This document shows positions 43,805 through 52,438 of a stretch of 64,000 nt of DNA, in pieces (position 1 is the stretch's first letter; each line of letters opens with the position of its first letter). Source of the stretch: Lysobacter sp. cf310 (GTDB lineage: Bacteria; Pseudomonadota; Gammaproteobacteria; Xanthomonadales; Xanthomonadaceae). Below the pieces are notes generated by a model. That model was given only the letters and a program-made list of their open reading frames with translations, was not told where the DNA came from and searched no databases. The position numbers and the translations under genes were made by a program. The stretch is from positions 493,215 through 557,214 of the forward strand of contig NZ_FOSS01000003.1 of the NCBI RefSeq assembly GCF_900114355.1, written 5' to 3'.

Positions 43805-44047
43805 GTTGGGTTCCTTCGGTTCGATACGTTCCGGTCGAGGCCCTTGCCTCACCCGGTCGGCCGCCGTAACGGCCTGCGGTTTGGTGTGCACCCTGGCCCG
43901 GGCGTCCGCCCTGGCCGGTCACGCGGTCCGGACTGCCGGACCTGGGCCGAAGCGGACTGGACCGGAGCGGTCCTGGGCCGATCGGCTGGCGCTGCATCCT
44001 GCATCGCCGCGGGGCGCGGTTCCGAAGATTCCGGTCCCGCAAAAGAA
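43805..44047 (-). promoter_or_regulatory. Structured pnp leader with a direct repeat
   Basis: The leader between the rpsO terminator and pnp contains stem-forming segments such as GGTCCG-N6-CGGACC (43925-43942) and a direct repeat of GG(A/T)CCTGGGCCGA at 43938-43950 and 43969-43981. In enteric bacteria the pnp leader folds into an RNase III target for autoregulation. A similar role here is inference. Confidence 0.45.
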
Positions 44048-44073
44048 ACCGCGGCGCATCGCTGCGCCGCGGT
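44048..44073 (-). terminator. Rho-independent terminator after rpsO
   Basis: On the minus strand a perfect 11-bp stem, ACCGCGGCGCA / TGCGCCGCGGT with a 4-base loop, is followed by TTCTTTT. It starts 10 bases after the rpsO stop. Confidence 0.9.
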
Positions 44074-44082
44074 CGGTATCGG

Positions 44083-44343
44083 TTAGCGGCGCAGACCGAG
44101 CTTTTCGATCAGGGCCTTGTAACGCTCGTTGTCTTTGCGCTTCAGGTAGTCGAGCAGGCTGCGGCGGCGGTTGACCATCTGCAGCAGGCCGCGCCGGCTG
44201 TGGTGGTCCTGCTTGTGCAGCTTGAAGTGACCGGTGAGCTGCTCGATGCGAGCGGTGAGCAGAGCGACCTGGACTTCCGGCGAACCGGTGTCGTTGGCGC
44301 CGCGCTTGTTGTCTTCAATGATCTTGCTGGTGTCGATCGACAT
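44083..44343 (-). CDS. rpsO: 30S ribosomal protein S15
   Basis: S15 binds 16S rRNA early in assembly of the small-subunit platform. The protein has 86 residues and is complete. The ATG at 44343 gives [15 protein letters not shown]. The segments [16 protein letters not shown] and [16 protein letters not shown] are diagnostic. It precedes pnp, with an efficient terminator between them. Confidence 0.98.
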   Translation of the reverse strand: MSIDTSKIIEDNKRGANDTGSPEVQVALLTARIEQLTGHFKLHKQDHHSRRGLLQMVNRRRSLLDYLKRKDNERYKALIEKLGLRR

Positions 44344-44602
44344 GATTGTTCTCTTCCGATGCGTGGCCTGCAGAAGCGAATCGGTCGCGGCCTTGCCGCT
44401 CCGACGCACCGCCTGGCTCGCCGTTTGCTATTGAGTAGGGATGCCGTTCAAGCGCGAGTGCTAGCGAAGTGCTTGAAAAGCGGCGGAATTGTAGCAGCCC
44501 GCGGCGGCGAATGCGACCTGAATCGCGACCGTCGCCCGCGATAGGCCTCAAGGCCGATGGACGGTAGAGGCCATGCACTGGCCGCCGCCGCGCCGACCGG
44601 CC

Positions 44603-45370
44603 TCAGTCGCGGGCTGCGTCGCGTTCAGTTTCGGTCCCGTCCCGATCCTTCGCCTGCCGTGCCGCTTCCAGCGCCGCGCGTGCGCGCTGGGCTTCGGCGT
44701 GGGCCTCGAGCCGCCGCTGCTGGAGGGCCTGAAGCTGCGGACGCCGCAGCGCTCCCTGGGCATCGCCCCCGCCCTGCCCTCCGTCTGTGCCGGCCTGCGC
44801 CCGCATGCGCCGCAGGCCCTCGATCATGGCGCGCACGTCGCCCTTGAGTTGCAGACGCCAGCGGCCGTCGATGCGGCGCAGGCTGACGATGTCCATCATG
44901 GTCATGGGCGTGTCGGTCAGGCCGGAACGCATGACTGCGCGGGTGACCGCATGGTACTGGTCCTCGCCCTCGGGAATGCCGCCGACCACCTGCAGGCTCT
45001 CGATACTGACCCCGCCCACACTGCGCAGCGTGCCGGCCATGAATGCCGCGAAGAACTCGCTGTCGTCCAGGCGCTTGATCTGCTCGGGGGTTTTGCCGTC
45101 GAACATGGCCGTAAAGCGCGGATCGGGCGTGGCGCCGGAGATCCTCTCGCCCAGCAGTTCGCGCAGGTCCTTGAGCGCGACCGGGTCCATCAAGCGGGCC
45201 AGGCACAGCCAGTCCTGGCGGCGGCTGCACTCGGCCGAGGCTTCGATCACCGGCTGCGGGCGGCTGGTATCGACGCTCGCCAGGGCCTTGCCCGGAGGGG
45301 CCGCGGCCGCCAAGAGGGGCATCACGGCGGCGGCCAATGCGGTCGCCAGCCTCAGGTTCATGCGCTTCAT
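44603..45370 (-). CDS. Hypothetical periplasmic protein inserted in the truB-rpsO interval
   Basis: This protein has 255 residues. A signal peptide (about 1-24) precedes a globular part (about 30-185) with two cysteines in AECSRRQDWLCLARL, and then a Gln/Arg/Ala-rich charged tail (about 190-255). No family is recognised. The ATG at 45370 has GGGGAG five bases upstream, which makes it the best of several nearby starts. It occupies the interval where truB is usually followed directly by rpsO. Confidence 0.65.
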   Translation of the reverse strand: MKRMNLRLATALAAAVMPLLAAAAPPGKALASVDTSRPQPVIEASAECSRRQDWLCLARLMDPVALKDLRELLGERISGATPDPRFTAMFDGKTPEQIKRLDDSEFFAAFMAGTLRSVGGVSIESLQVVGGIPEGEDQYHAVTRAVMRSGLTDTPMTMMDIVSLRRIDGRWRLQLKGDVRAMIEGLRRMRAQAGTDGGQGGGDAQGALRRPQLQALQQRRLEAHAEAQRARAALEAARQAKDRDGTETERDAARD

Positions 45371-45415
45371 CACCACTCCCCTAGTGTCCCTGGACGCGTC
45401 GAACGCCGGCGGCCC

Positions 45416-46393
45416 TCAAGCGTCCGTATCGGATTCCCGCTCCTGGACGACGGTAGCCGCGCCTGGGCTGCCGCTCAAGACCGCCCAGCGGAACAGCCGC
45501 TGCGGTTGCAGGCGGCCGGCGTCGCGCTGACCCAGGCCCAGGCAGCGGCCGTCCTCGCCGAACACCGCGACCAGGCCCGGCTCGCCTTCGGCGCAGTCCA
45601 CCGGCTGGCCGTAGCCGATCCGGCGCTGGGCCTGTGCGTCCAGTTGCACGCGCTCGAACCCGACCAGGCCGGCCTCGATCGGCAGCAGGCAGGCGTCCAG
45701 CGCCGCTTCGCCCTGCTCGGCCAAGGCGCGCAACTCGTCCAGGGTGATCATGCGCGGCTGGGCGAAGGGCTCGACCCAGAGCCGGCGCAGCGTGGCCACG
45801 TGCGCGCCGCAGCCGAGGGTTTCGCCGAGATCGCGCACCAGGCTGCGCACATAGGTGCCCGAACCGCATTCCACGTGCAGGCGCAGACGCGCGCCCTCGC
45901 GCTCGATCACGCGCAGCGCATGCACGCTGACGTCGCGTTCGGGTGCCTCGATGGCTTCGCCGCGGCGGGCCTTGGCGTACAACGGTTCGCCGCCCTGCTT
46001 AAGCGCGGAATAGATCGGCGCGCGCTGGCGGATCTCGCCGCGCAGGGGCGCCAGGGCCGCCTCGATCGTGGCCTCGTCCAGCGCCGGCACCGGGCGTTCC
46101 AGCAGGGTCGCGCCATCGGCGTCGTCGGTGTCGGTGACCGCGCCGAGCACGGCTTCGGTTTCGTAGGCCTTGCGCGCCCCCAGCAGCAGGCCGGCGATCT
46201 TGGTCGCCTCGCCGAAGCACAGCGGCAGCAGCCCGGTCGCCAGCGGATCCAGGCTGCCGGTGTGGCCAGCCTTGTCGGCGCGGAACAGATGACGCACCTG
46301 CTGCAGGGCCTGGTTCGAGCTCAGGCCCGGCGGCTTGTCGAGCAGCAGCAGCCCGTCTAGGGGCCGGAACACGGTGCGAGGCTTCTTGCTCAT
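45416..46393 (-). CDS. truB: tRNA pseudouridine(55) synthase
   Basis: TruB forms pseudouridine 55 in the T-loop of tRNAs. The protein has 325 residues from the ATG at 46393. The catalytic Asp is D49 in [22 protein letters not shown] and [12 protein letters not shown] are further family motifs. A C-terminal extension (about 240-325) forms a PUA-like domain. The coding order matches the conserved operon. Confidence 0.97.
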   Translation of the reverse strand: MSKKPRTVFRPLDGLLLLDKPPGLSSNQALQQVRHLFRADKAGHTGSLDPLATGLLPLCFGEATKIAGLLLGARKAYETEAVLGAVTDTDDADGATLLERPVPALDEATIEAALAPLRGEIRQRAPIYSALKQGGEPLYAKARRGEAIEAPERDVSVHALRVIEREGARLRLHVECGSGTYVRSLVRDLGETLGCGAHVATLRRLWVEPFAQPRMITLDELRALAEQGEAALDACLLPIEAGLVGFERVQLDAQAQRRIGYGQPVDCAEGEPGLVAVFGEDGRCLGLGQRDAGRLQPQRLFRWAVLSGSPGAATVVQERESDTDA

Positions 46394-46485
46394 GCGGGCA
46401 TTGTAGGAGCGATAACGGCCGGCACCAGCCCGGCTGGCGGGTACTGGGGCGCGACGGAATGGGGAGGGATCGCCTACCGCCCTGC

Positions 46486-46580
46486 TGTGGAAGCGGCATG
46501 AGCCGCGATCGCGAATCCGCGACCGCATAGCCAGTGGGTAACCGTTTGAGCACCGATCGCGGCTCACGCCGCTCCCACAG
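46486..46580. repeat. REPIN-like pair between truB and rbfA
   Basis: A degenerate REP copy reading TGTGGAAGCGGCATGAGCCG (46486-46510) is paired with a near-consensus inverted copy at 46555-46580. The pair lies within an operon that is usually transcribed as one unit, so it may form a hairpin in the mRNA. Confidence 0.75.
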
Positions 46581-46615
46581 GAAGCGGGCGCGGCGCGAGG
46601 TCGTACGAGAGGAAC

Positions 46616-46987
46616 TCAGTCCTGTTCGGACTCCGGCTCCTGCGGCGGCAGATCGCGCAGCAGGTTGTCGATGCGTTCGCCGCGATCGACCGAGTCGTCG
46701 TAGTGGAAATGCAGCTCCGGCACGTGCCGCAGCTTCATCGCCTTGCCGAGCTGGAAACGCAGCTGCGGCGAGAGCAGCTTCAGCGCCTTGACCGCTTCCT
46801 TGGAACGCTCGGCCTGCAAGGCGGTCACGAACACCTTGGCATGGGCCAGGTCGCGCGTGACCTCGACATCGGACACGCTGACCGACGGCAAGGCGTGCTC
46901 GCGCACGGCCTCGTGCACGATCCGGCCCAGCTCGCGACGGAGCTGGGCGGATACGCGATCACTGCGATAAAACGTCTTCTGCGCCAT
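46616..46987 (-). CDS. rbfA: Ribosome-binding factor A
   Basis: RbfA acts in late maturation of the 30S subunit at the 5' end of 16S rRNA. The protein has 123 residues and a KH-like fold. The ATG at 46987 gives MAQKTFYRSDRV. The motifs RELGRIVHEAVRE and HVPELHFHYDDSVDRGERI are typical. It starts 5 bases after the infB stop, so it is translationally linked to infB. Confidence 0.97.
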   Translation of the reverse strand: MAQKTFYRSDRVSAQLRRELGRIVHEAVREHALPSVSVSDVEVTRDLAHAKVFVTALQAERSKEAVKALKLLSPQLRFQLGKAMKLRHVPELHFHYDDSVDRGERIDNLLRDLPPQEPESEQD

Positions 46988-46992
46988 TTCGA

Positions 46993-49611
46993 TTACAGCG
47001 TGCGCTGCACTTCGATACGCTCGAAGCACTCGATCTGGTCGCCCGGCTTGACGTCGTTGTACGCCTTCACGCCGATGCCGCACTCGGTGCCGTTACGCAC
47101 TTCGTCGACGTTCTCCTTGAAGCGGCGCAGCGATTCCAGCTCGCCCTCGAAGACCACGGCATTGTCGCGCAGCACGCGGATCGGCTTGGAGCGCTTGACC
47201 ACGCCCTCGACCACCATGCAGCCGGCGACCGCGCCGAACTTGGAGCTGCGGAACACGTCGCGCACTTCGGCGATGCCGATGATCTCTTCGCGGATCTCGA
47301 CGCCGAGGATGCCCGAAGCCACCTGCTTCACCTGATCGATCACGTCATAGATGATCGAGAAGTAACGCAGATCGACGCCGTTGCCCTCGATGATGCGACG
47401 CGCGGAGGCGTCGGCACGGACGTTGAAGCCGATCACGGTGGCCTTGGCGGTGGCCGCGGCATTGGCGTCGGACTCGGTGATGCCGCCCACGCCGGAGCTG
47501 ATCACGTTGATGCGGATCTGATCGTTGGACAGCGCCATCAGCGACTGGCGCAGCGCCTCGACCGAACCCTGCACGTCGGCCTTGATGACCAGGTTGAGGC
47601 TCAGCTGGCCCTCGCCCTTGCCCATCTGGGCCATGATGTCTTCCATGCGGTTGCCGGCGGCGGCGACCAGGCGCGATTCGCGGCGCTTGGTGTCGCGCTG
47701 CTGAGCGACGTCCTTGGCCAGACGCTCGTCCTCGACCACCACGAAATCGTCGCCGGCGTCGGGCACGCCCGACAGGCCCAGCACCTGCACCGGAATCGAC
47801 GGACCGGCGAACTCCACCTGCTTGCCGTTCTCGTCGAACAGCGCGCGCACGCGGCCGTACTGCACGCCGCAGACCAGGTAGTCGCCCTTCTTAAGCTGGC
47901 CCTGCTGGACCAGCACGGTGGCGACCGGACCGCGGCCCTTGTCGAGCGCCGATTCGATGACCGTACCGGTGGCGCGGCCGACCGGCACCGCCGACAGCTC
48001 CAGCACTTCGGCCTGCAGCGAAATCGCGTCGAGCAGGTTGTCCACGCCCTGACCGGTCTTGGCCGACAGCTCGACCATCTGGGTCTCGCCGCCGAACTCT
48101 TCGGCCACGACCTGTTCGGCCAGCAGTTCGTTCTTGACCCGCAACGGATCGGAGTCGGATTTGTCGACCTTGTTGATCGCCACGATCAGCGGCACGCCGG
48201 CCGCCTTGGCGTGTTGCACGGCCTCGCGGGTCTGCGGCTTGACGCCGTCGTCGGCCGCGACCACCAGCACCACGATGTCGGTCAGCTTGGCGCCGCGCGC
48301 ACGCATCGAGGTGAAGGCGGCGTGGCCCGGGGTGTCGAGGAAGCTGATCACGCCGCGGTCGGTTTCGACGTGGTACGCGCCGATGTGCTGGGTGATGCCG
48401 CCGGCTTCGCCCGAGGCGACCTTGGTGCGGCGGATGTAGTCCAGCAGCGAGGTCTTGCCATGGTCGACGTGACCCATGATGGTGACCACCGGCGGACGCG
48501 CGACGCGGTCGCCCTGCTGCTCTTCGACGTGTGCGATCAGCGCGTCTTCGGCGTCGTTGCCGTTGGCCTTGATCACGGTGTGGCCGAGTTCCTCGGTCAC
48601 CAGCGCCGCGGTGTCGTGGTCGATGCTCTGGTTGATGGTCGCCATGACGCCCATCTTGAACAGCGCCTTGACCACGTCGCCGCCCTTGAGGGCCAGCTTC
48701 TGGGCCAGATCGGCGACCGTGATGGTCTCGCCGATTGCGACTTCGCGCACGATCGGCGCGGTCGGACGGGAGAAGCCATGGGCGCCGCCGCCGGAGCGGC
48801 TCTGCTCGGCCTGACGGCGCGGCTTGGACTTGCCGCGCGTGCTGCTGGTGCGACGGGCGCGGTCGGAGGCGCTCAGGTGCAGCTGACCGGCGAAGCGGTT
48901 GGCGGCATCGTCGTCCTCGACGCCGGCGACCATCGCATGCGAGCCGCGGGTCTTGTGGCGCGGGTTGTTGCGGTCGTCCACGCGGGCCGGCTCCGGACGC
49001 GCGGGCGCCGGCTTCGGATGGCCGTGGCCGTGGGTGGTCGGCGGCTTGCGCACCGGCGCTTCGTCGTCCTCGGCCGGCACGACCGCGCTGACGTCGGCCA
49101 GCTTGGCCTTCTGCTCTTCCTCGGCCTTGGCGCGCGCAGCCTCTTCGGCTTCGCGGCGCGCGGCGTCGGCGGCTTCGGCGCGACGCTTGTCGACCTCGGC
49201 CAGCTTCTGCTGCTCGGCGAGATTGCGCTGCTTGGACTCTTCGAGCTTGCGCAGGATCTCGGCGCGCTCGTCGGTCGGGTCGCCCTGGGCCTCGTTCGGC
49301 TTGACCAGGGTGACCTTCTTGCGCACGACCACGTCGACGGTGGTGCGGTTCTTGCCGCCACCGACGGTGAGTTCCTGCTTGCGGCTGCGATTGAGCGTGA
49401 TCTTCTTCGCTGCCTCGCCCTCTTCGACCGGCTTGTCGACCTTGCCGTGGGAGCGCTTCAGGAAGCCGAGCAGCTTTACTTTCTCGATGCTGGTCACGAC
49501 CTGGTCGGGGCCGCTGAAGCTCATGCCGGCCTCGGCCAGCTGCTCCAGCAACTTCTCGACCGGCGTGTTCACCAGTTCGGCCAGCTTGCGGATGGTGGTT
49601 TGCTGCGACAT
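46993..49611 (-). CDS. infB: Translation initiation factor IF-2
   Basis: IF-2 is the GTPase that delivers initiator tRNA to the 30S subunit. The protein has 872 residues. It has the N-terminal IF2N domain (about 1-50), a charged Ala/Glu/Arg-rich linker, a second IF2N region, then the GTPase core with G1 GHVDHGKT at 380-387, G3 DTPGH and G4 NKVDK, followed by domains II-IV to the C-terminus. It starts at the ATG at 49611. It is encoded in the same operon as the initiator tRNA it acts on. Confidence 0.98.
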   Translation of the reverse strand: MSQQTTIRKLAELVNTPVEKLLEQLAEAGMSFSGPDQVVTSIEKVKLLGFLKRSHGKVDKPVEEGEAAKKITLNRSRKQELTVGGGKNRTTVDVVVRKKVTLVKPNEAQGDPTDERAEILRKLEESKQRNLAEQQKLAEVDKRRAEAADAARREAEEAARAKAEEEQKAKLADVSAVVPAEDDEAPVRKPPTTHGHGHPKPAPARPEPARVDDRNNPRHKTRGSHAMVAGVEDDDAANRFAGQLHLSASDRARRTSSTRGKSKPRRQAEQSRSGGGAHGFSRPTAPIVREVAIGETITVADLAQKLALKGGDVVKALFKMGVMATINQSIDHDTAALVTEELGHTVIKANGNDAEDALIAHVEEQQGDRVARPPVVTIMGHVDHGKTSLLDYIRRTKVASGEAGGITQHIGAYHVETDRGVISFLDTPGHAAFTSMRARGAKLTDIVVLVVAADDGVKPQTREAVQHAKAAGVPLIVAINKVDKSDSDPLRVKNELLAEQVVAEEFGGETQMVELSAKTGQGVDNLLDAISLQAEVLELSAVPVGRATGTVIESALDKGRGPVATVLVQQGQLKKGDYLVCGVQYGRVRALFDENGKQVEFAGPSIPVQVLGLSGVPDAGDDFVVVEDERLAKDVAQQRDTKRRESRLVAAAGNRMEDIMAQMGKGEGQLSLNLVIKADVQGSVEALRQSLMALSNDQIRINVISSGVGGITESDANAAATAKATVIGFNVRADASARRIIEGNGVDLRYFSIIYDVIDQVKQVASGILGVEIREEIIGIAEVRDVFRSSKFGAVAGCMVVEGVVKRSKPIRVLRDNAVVFEGELESLRRFKENVDEVRNGTECGIGVKAYNDVKPGDQIECFERIEVQRTL

Positions 49612-49724
49612 TCGGTGTCCGTTTCCTTCGTGGCGCGGGACGCATCCCGCGCGTGATGGCGCCATTCTAGCCCCGCGCAACGCCTAACACCTCGGCATCG
49701 CGCAGGCCCGGATGGCCTGCCCGC

Positions 49725-49815
49725 GGACCGGGCCCATGCCCGGTCCAGCGAAGCCGGATCGGGGCGGCAGCCGCGATCCGGGGTGCCGGAAGACGCCCGC
49801 CAGGGGCCTCTTCCG
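49725..49815. promoter_or_regulatory. Three hairpins in the nusA-infB spacer
   Basis: Within the 220-base spacer are three stem-loops: GGACCGGGC/GCCCGGTCC (49725-49746), CCGGATCG/CGATCCGG (49754-49781) and CGGAAGA/TCTTCCG with an inner GC pairing (49787-49815). None carries a T-run, so RNA processing or weak attenuation is more likely than termination. Confidence 0.45.
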
Positions 49816-49831
49816 ACCTGAAGCTAAATCC

Positions 49832-51319
49832 TCACTCGAACCAGTGCTTGCGCGCTTCCATGATCAGGGCCGCAGCGCGGGCTTCGTCCACACCTTCGAT
49901 ATCGGTCAGCTCGTCGGTCGCCAGGTCGGCCAGGTCGTCGCGCGTGACCACGCCGCGGCCAGCCAGGACGTAGGCGAGCTCGTCGTCCATGCCCTCCAGC
50001 GACAGCAGATCCTCGGCCGGCTGGTGCTCGTCGAGCTCTTCCTCGGCGGCCAGAGCCTCGTTCAGCAGGGCGTCGCGGGCGCGGGCGCGCAGCTCCTCGA
50101 CGATGTCCTCGTCGAAGCCTTCCACCGCCAGCAGCTCGCCGACCGGCACGTAGGCGATTTCCTCGACCGTGCTGAAGCCTTCCGAGACCAGGATGCCGGC
50201 GATTTCCTCGTCGACCTCGAGCTTGTCCTGGAACAGCTGGCGGGCCGAATTCTGCTCGGCTTCCGACTTGGCGGTGACCTGGTCCTGGGTCATGACGTTG
50301 AGCTGCCAGCCCGACAGGCGGCTGGCCAGACGCACGTTCTGGCCGCCCTTGCCGATCGCCTGGGCCAGACGGTCCTCGGCCACGGCCAGGTCCATCGAAT
50401 GCTTTTCTTCGTCGACGATGATCGACTGCACTTCCGCCGGCGCCATCGCGTTGATCACGAACTGGGCCGGGTTGTCCGACCACAGCACGATGTCGACGCG
50501 CTCGCCGTTGAGCTCGTTGGACACCGCCTGCACGCGCGAACCGCGCATGCCGATGCAGGCGCCGATCGGATCGGTGCGGTTGTCGTGCGCGAGCACGGCG
50601 ATCTTGGCGCGGTCGCCCGGATCGCGCGCGCAGGCCTTGATCGACACCAGGCCCTGGCCGACTTCCGGCACTTCCAGCTTGAACAGCTCCATCATGAATT
50701 CCGGAGCGGCGCGGCTGATGAACAGCTGCGGGCCGCGCGGCTCGGTGCGCACGTCGAACAGGTAGCCGCGCACGCGGTCGCCGGCGCGCAGCACGTCGCG
50801 CGGGATGCCCTTGTCCTTCGGAATGATCGCCTCGGCGTTGCCGCCCAGGTCGACGTAGATGTTGCCGCGCTCCACGCGCTTGACGATGCCCGTGACCAGC
50901 TCGCCGACGCGGTCCTTCCAGGCGTCCACGACCTGGGCGCGCTCGGCCTCGCGCACGCGCTGCACGATGACCTGCTTGGCGGCCTGGGCGGCGATGCGGC
51001 CGAAGTCCGGGTTCTCGATCTGCTCTTCGATGTAGTCGCCGACCTCGACGCCCTCGACTTCGTCGATGGCGTCCATCAGGCGCACCTGGCGGTCGGGCGA
51101 TTCCATCACCACGTCGTCGGCCACGACCTCCATGCGGCGGAACGTTTCGTAGCTGCCGTCCTTCTGATCGATGGAGACGCGCACCAGCACGTCCTCGTCG
51201 TGGTAGCGCTTCTTGGCGGCGGACGCCAGCGCGGCCTCGATGGCCTCGAAGATGACCTCGCGCGGCACGCCCTTTTCGTTGGCGACCGCGTCAACTACCA
51301 GCAACAGTTCCTTGCTCAT
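49832..51319 (-). CDS. nusA: Transcription termination/antitermination protein NusA
   Basis: NusA binds RNA polymerase and modulates pausing, termination and antitermination. The protein has 495 residues: an N-terminal polymerase-binding domain, an S1 domain (about 135-200), two KH domains (GACIGMRGSRVQAV and GKGGQNVRLAS), and C-terminal acidic repeats with helix-hairpin-helix features. The ATG at 51319 gives MSKELLLVVDAVANEKG. It lies 75 bases after rimP. Confidence 0.98.
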   Translation of the reverse strand: MSKELLLVVDAVANEKGVPREVIFEAIEAALASAAKKRYHDEDVLVRVSIDQKDGSYETFRRMEVVADDVVMESPDRQVRLMDAIDEVEGVEVGDYIEEQIENPDFGRIAAQAAKQVIVQRVREAERAQVVDAWKDRVGELVTGIVKRVERGNIYVDLGGNAEAIIPKDKGIPRDVLRAGDRVRGYLFDVRTEPRGPQLFISRAAPEFMMELFKLEVPEVGQGLVSIKACARDPGDRAKIAVLAHDNRTDPIGACIGMRGSRVQAVSNELNGERVDIVLWSDNPAQFVINAMAPAEVQSIIVDEEKHSMDLAVAEDRLAQAIGKGGQNVRLASRLSGWQLNVMTQDQVTAKSEAEQNSARQLFQDKLEVDEEIAGILVSEGFSTVEEIAYVPVGELLAVEGFDEDIVEELRARARDALLNEALAAEEELDEHQPAEDLLSLEGMDDELAYVLAGRGVVTRDDLADLATDELTDIEGVDEARAAALIMEARKHWFE

Positions 51320-51394
51320 CTCGTCACTCCGCACGGGTCGGCTCGCGGGCCGCCGGCTCTAGGGTTGGTTAATGCTCGTTGGATTGCGATTGCT

Positions 51395-51973
51395 TCACGA
51401 AGCTTTGGGCTTCGTCGGTTTGTTCTTGCCGTCTTTCGGCTTGGGCTTGCCCGGCTTGGTCGGCGCCAGGCCCAGCGCGGCCCAGTCCGGTACCAGCCGC
51501 GCCTTGTCGATGTTCGAGAACGGCACGCTGTAACGCACGCCGTCGATCGCGAACACCACCTGCGCGCCCTCCACGCCGACGATCTCGCCCTGCAGCCTGC
51601 GCCGGCCTTCGTGCGGCAGCTTCAGGCCGACCTTGGCGGTCTGGCCGGCGAAGCGCGCGTAATGGTCCAGCGCGAACAGCGGGCGATCGATGCCCGGCGA
51701 CGACACTTCGAGGGTGTAGTTGCCGCTGATCGGGTCCTCGACGTCGAGTTGCGCCGACACTTCGCGGCTGACCGCTTCGCAGTCCTCGATGGTGACCAGA
51801 CGCGGCTCGCCGTCGGCGCCGCTGGCGTCGTCGGCGGGCACGTCGATGTACAGGCGCAGCACCGCGCTGCCGGGCGACGGCAGGTATTCGGCGCCGAGCA
51901 GCTCCACGCCCAGCGAACGGATCGTCGGGGCGAGCATCGCGGCGATTTGGACTGCTTTATCCGACACGCGCAT
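51395..51973 (-). CDS. rimP: Ribosome maturation factor RimP
   Basis: RimP is needed for maturation of the 30S subunit. The protein has 192 residues. The N-terminal domain includes [12 protein letters not shown] and [21 protein letters not shown] is the family signature, followed by the small C-terminal beta domain. A Lys/Pro-rich tail ([14 protein letters not shown]) extends the usual about 150 residues. First protein gene of the operon after the initiator tRNA. Confidence 0.96.
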   Translation of the reverse strand: MRVSDKAVQIAAMLAPTIRSLGVELLGAEYLPSPGSAVLRLYIDVPADDASGADGEPRLVTIEDCEAVSREVSAQLDVEDPISGNYTLEVSSPGIDRPLFALDHYARFAGQTAKVGLKLPHEGRRRLQGEIVGVEGAQVVFAIDGVRYSVPFSNIDKARLVPDWAALGLAPTKPGKPKPKDGKNKPTKPKAS

Positions 51974-52061
51974 GACTCCTGCGGCTTCGATCGATCGACG
52001 GCGCTTGCGGGATCGACCGCTAGGTTGAACGTTGTTTGGCGAAACCCGAACGCGAAAAACA

Positions 52062-52086
52062 ACAAGGGGCCCGGTGGGCCCCTTGT
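52062..52086 (-). terminator. Terminator between tRNA-fMet and rimP
   Basis: On the minus strand the 11-bp stem ACAAGGGGCCC / GGGCCCCTTGT with a 3-base loop is followed by TGTTTTTC. It lies 131 bases after the tRNA and 88 before rimP. It should end most tRNA transcripts while allowing some readthrough into rimP-nusA-infB. Confidence 0.88.
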
Positions 52087-52216
52087 CCGTACAACTGGAT
52101 TTCGGTGTGTTGGCGCGAGCAGAGCGCCATCACAAAGCCCGACCTGGTTCGAAAAGAAAGCCTCGGTGAAGAGGCTTCTTGCGACCGCCGTTGAACCGGC
52201 GGCTTCGAACCGAAGC

Positions 52217-52293
52217 TGGTAGCGGGGGCAGGATTTGAACCTGCGACCTTCGGGTTATGAGCCCGACGAGCTGCCAGACTGCTCCACCCCGCA
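52217..52293 (-). tRNA. Initiator tRNA-fMet(CAU)
   Basis: The molecule is 77 nt with an encoded CCA. The anticodon stem has the three consecutive G:C pairs of initiators (GGG CTCATAA CCC). The D arm is GAGC/GCTC and the T arm GCAGG/CCTGC. Positions 1 and 72 are both T, a mismatch, as expected for an initiator although most bacteria have C1 and A72. Its place upstream of rimP-nusA-infB is the same as that of metY in E. coli. Confidence 0.95.
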
Positions 52294-52304
52294 TCAGGCC
52301 GACC

Positions 52305-52333
52305 ATCATAACGGCCGGCTAACCTTCCTGCAA
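52305..52333 (-). promoter_or_regulatory. Promoter of the initiator tRNA
   Basis: On the minus strand TTGCAG (52333-52328) and TATGAT (52310-52305) are separated by exactly 17 bases. Transcription should begin about 5 bases before the mature tRNA 5' end. A strong constitutive sigma70 promoter is expected. Confidence 0.8.
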
Positions 52334-52438
52334 GCCCGCATTCACTTTTATTTTCAACATCCAGTGATTGGGGTTTGCCGCGACACACAACATATAGGCA
52401 TTCGGCCGGGTTTCAAGCGCCGGCCGCGCTTTTATTTT

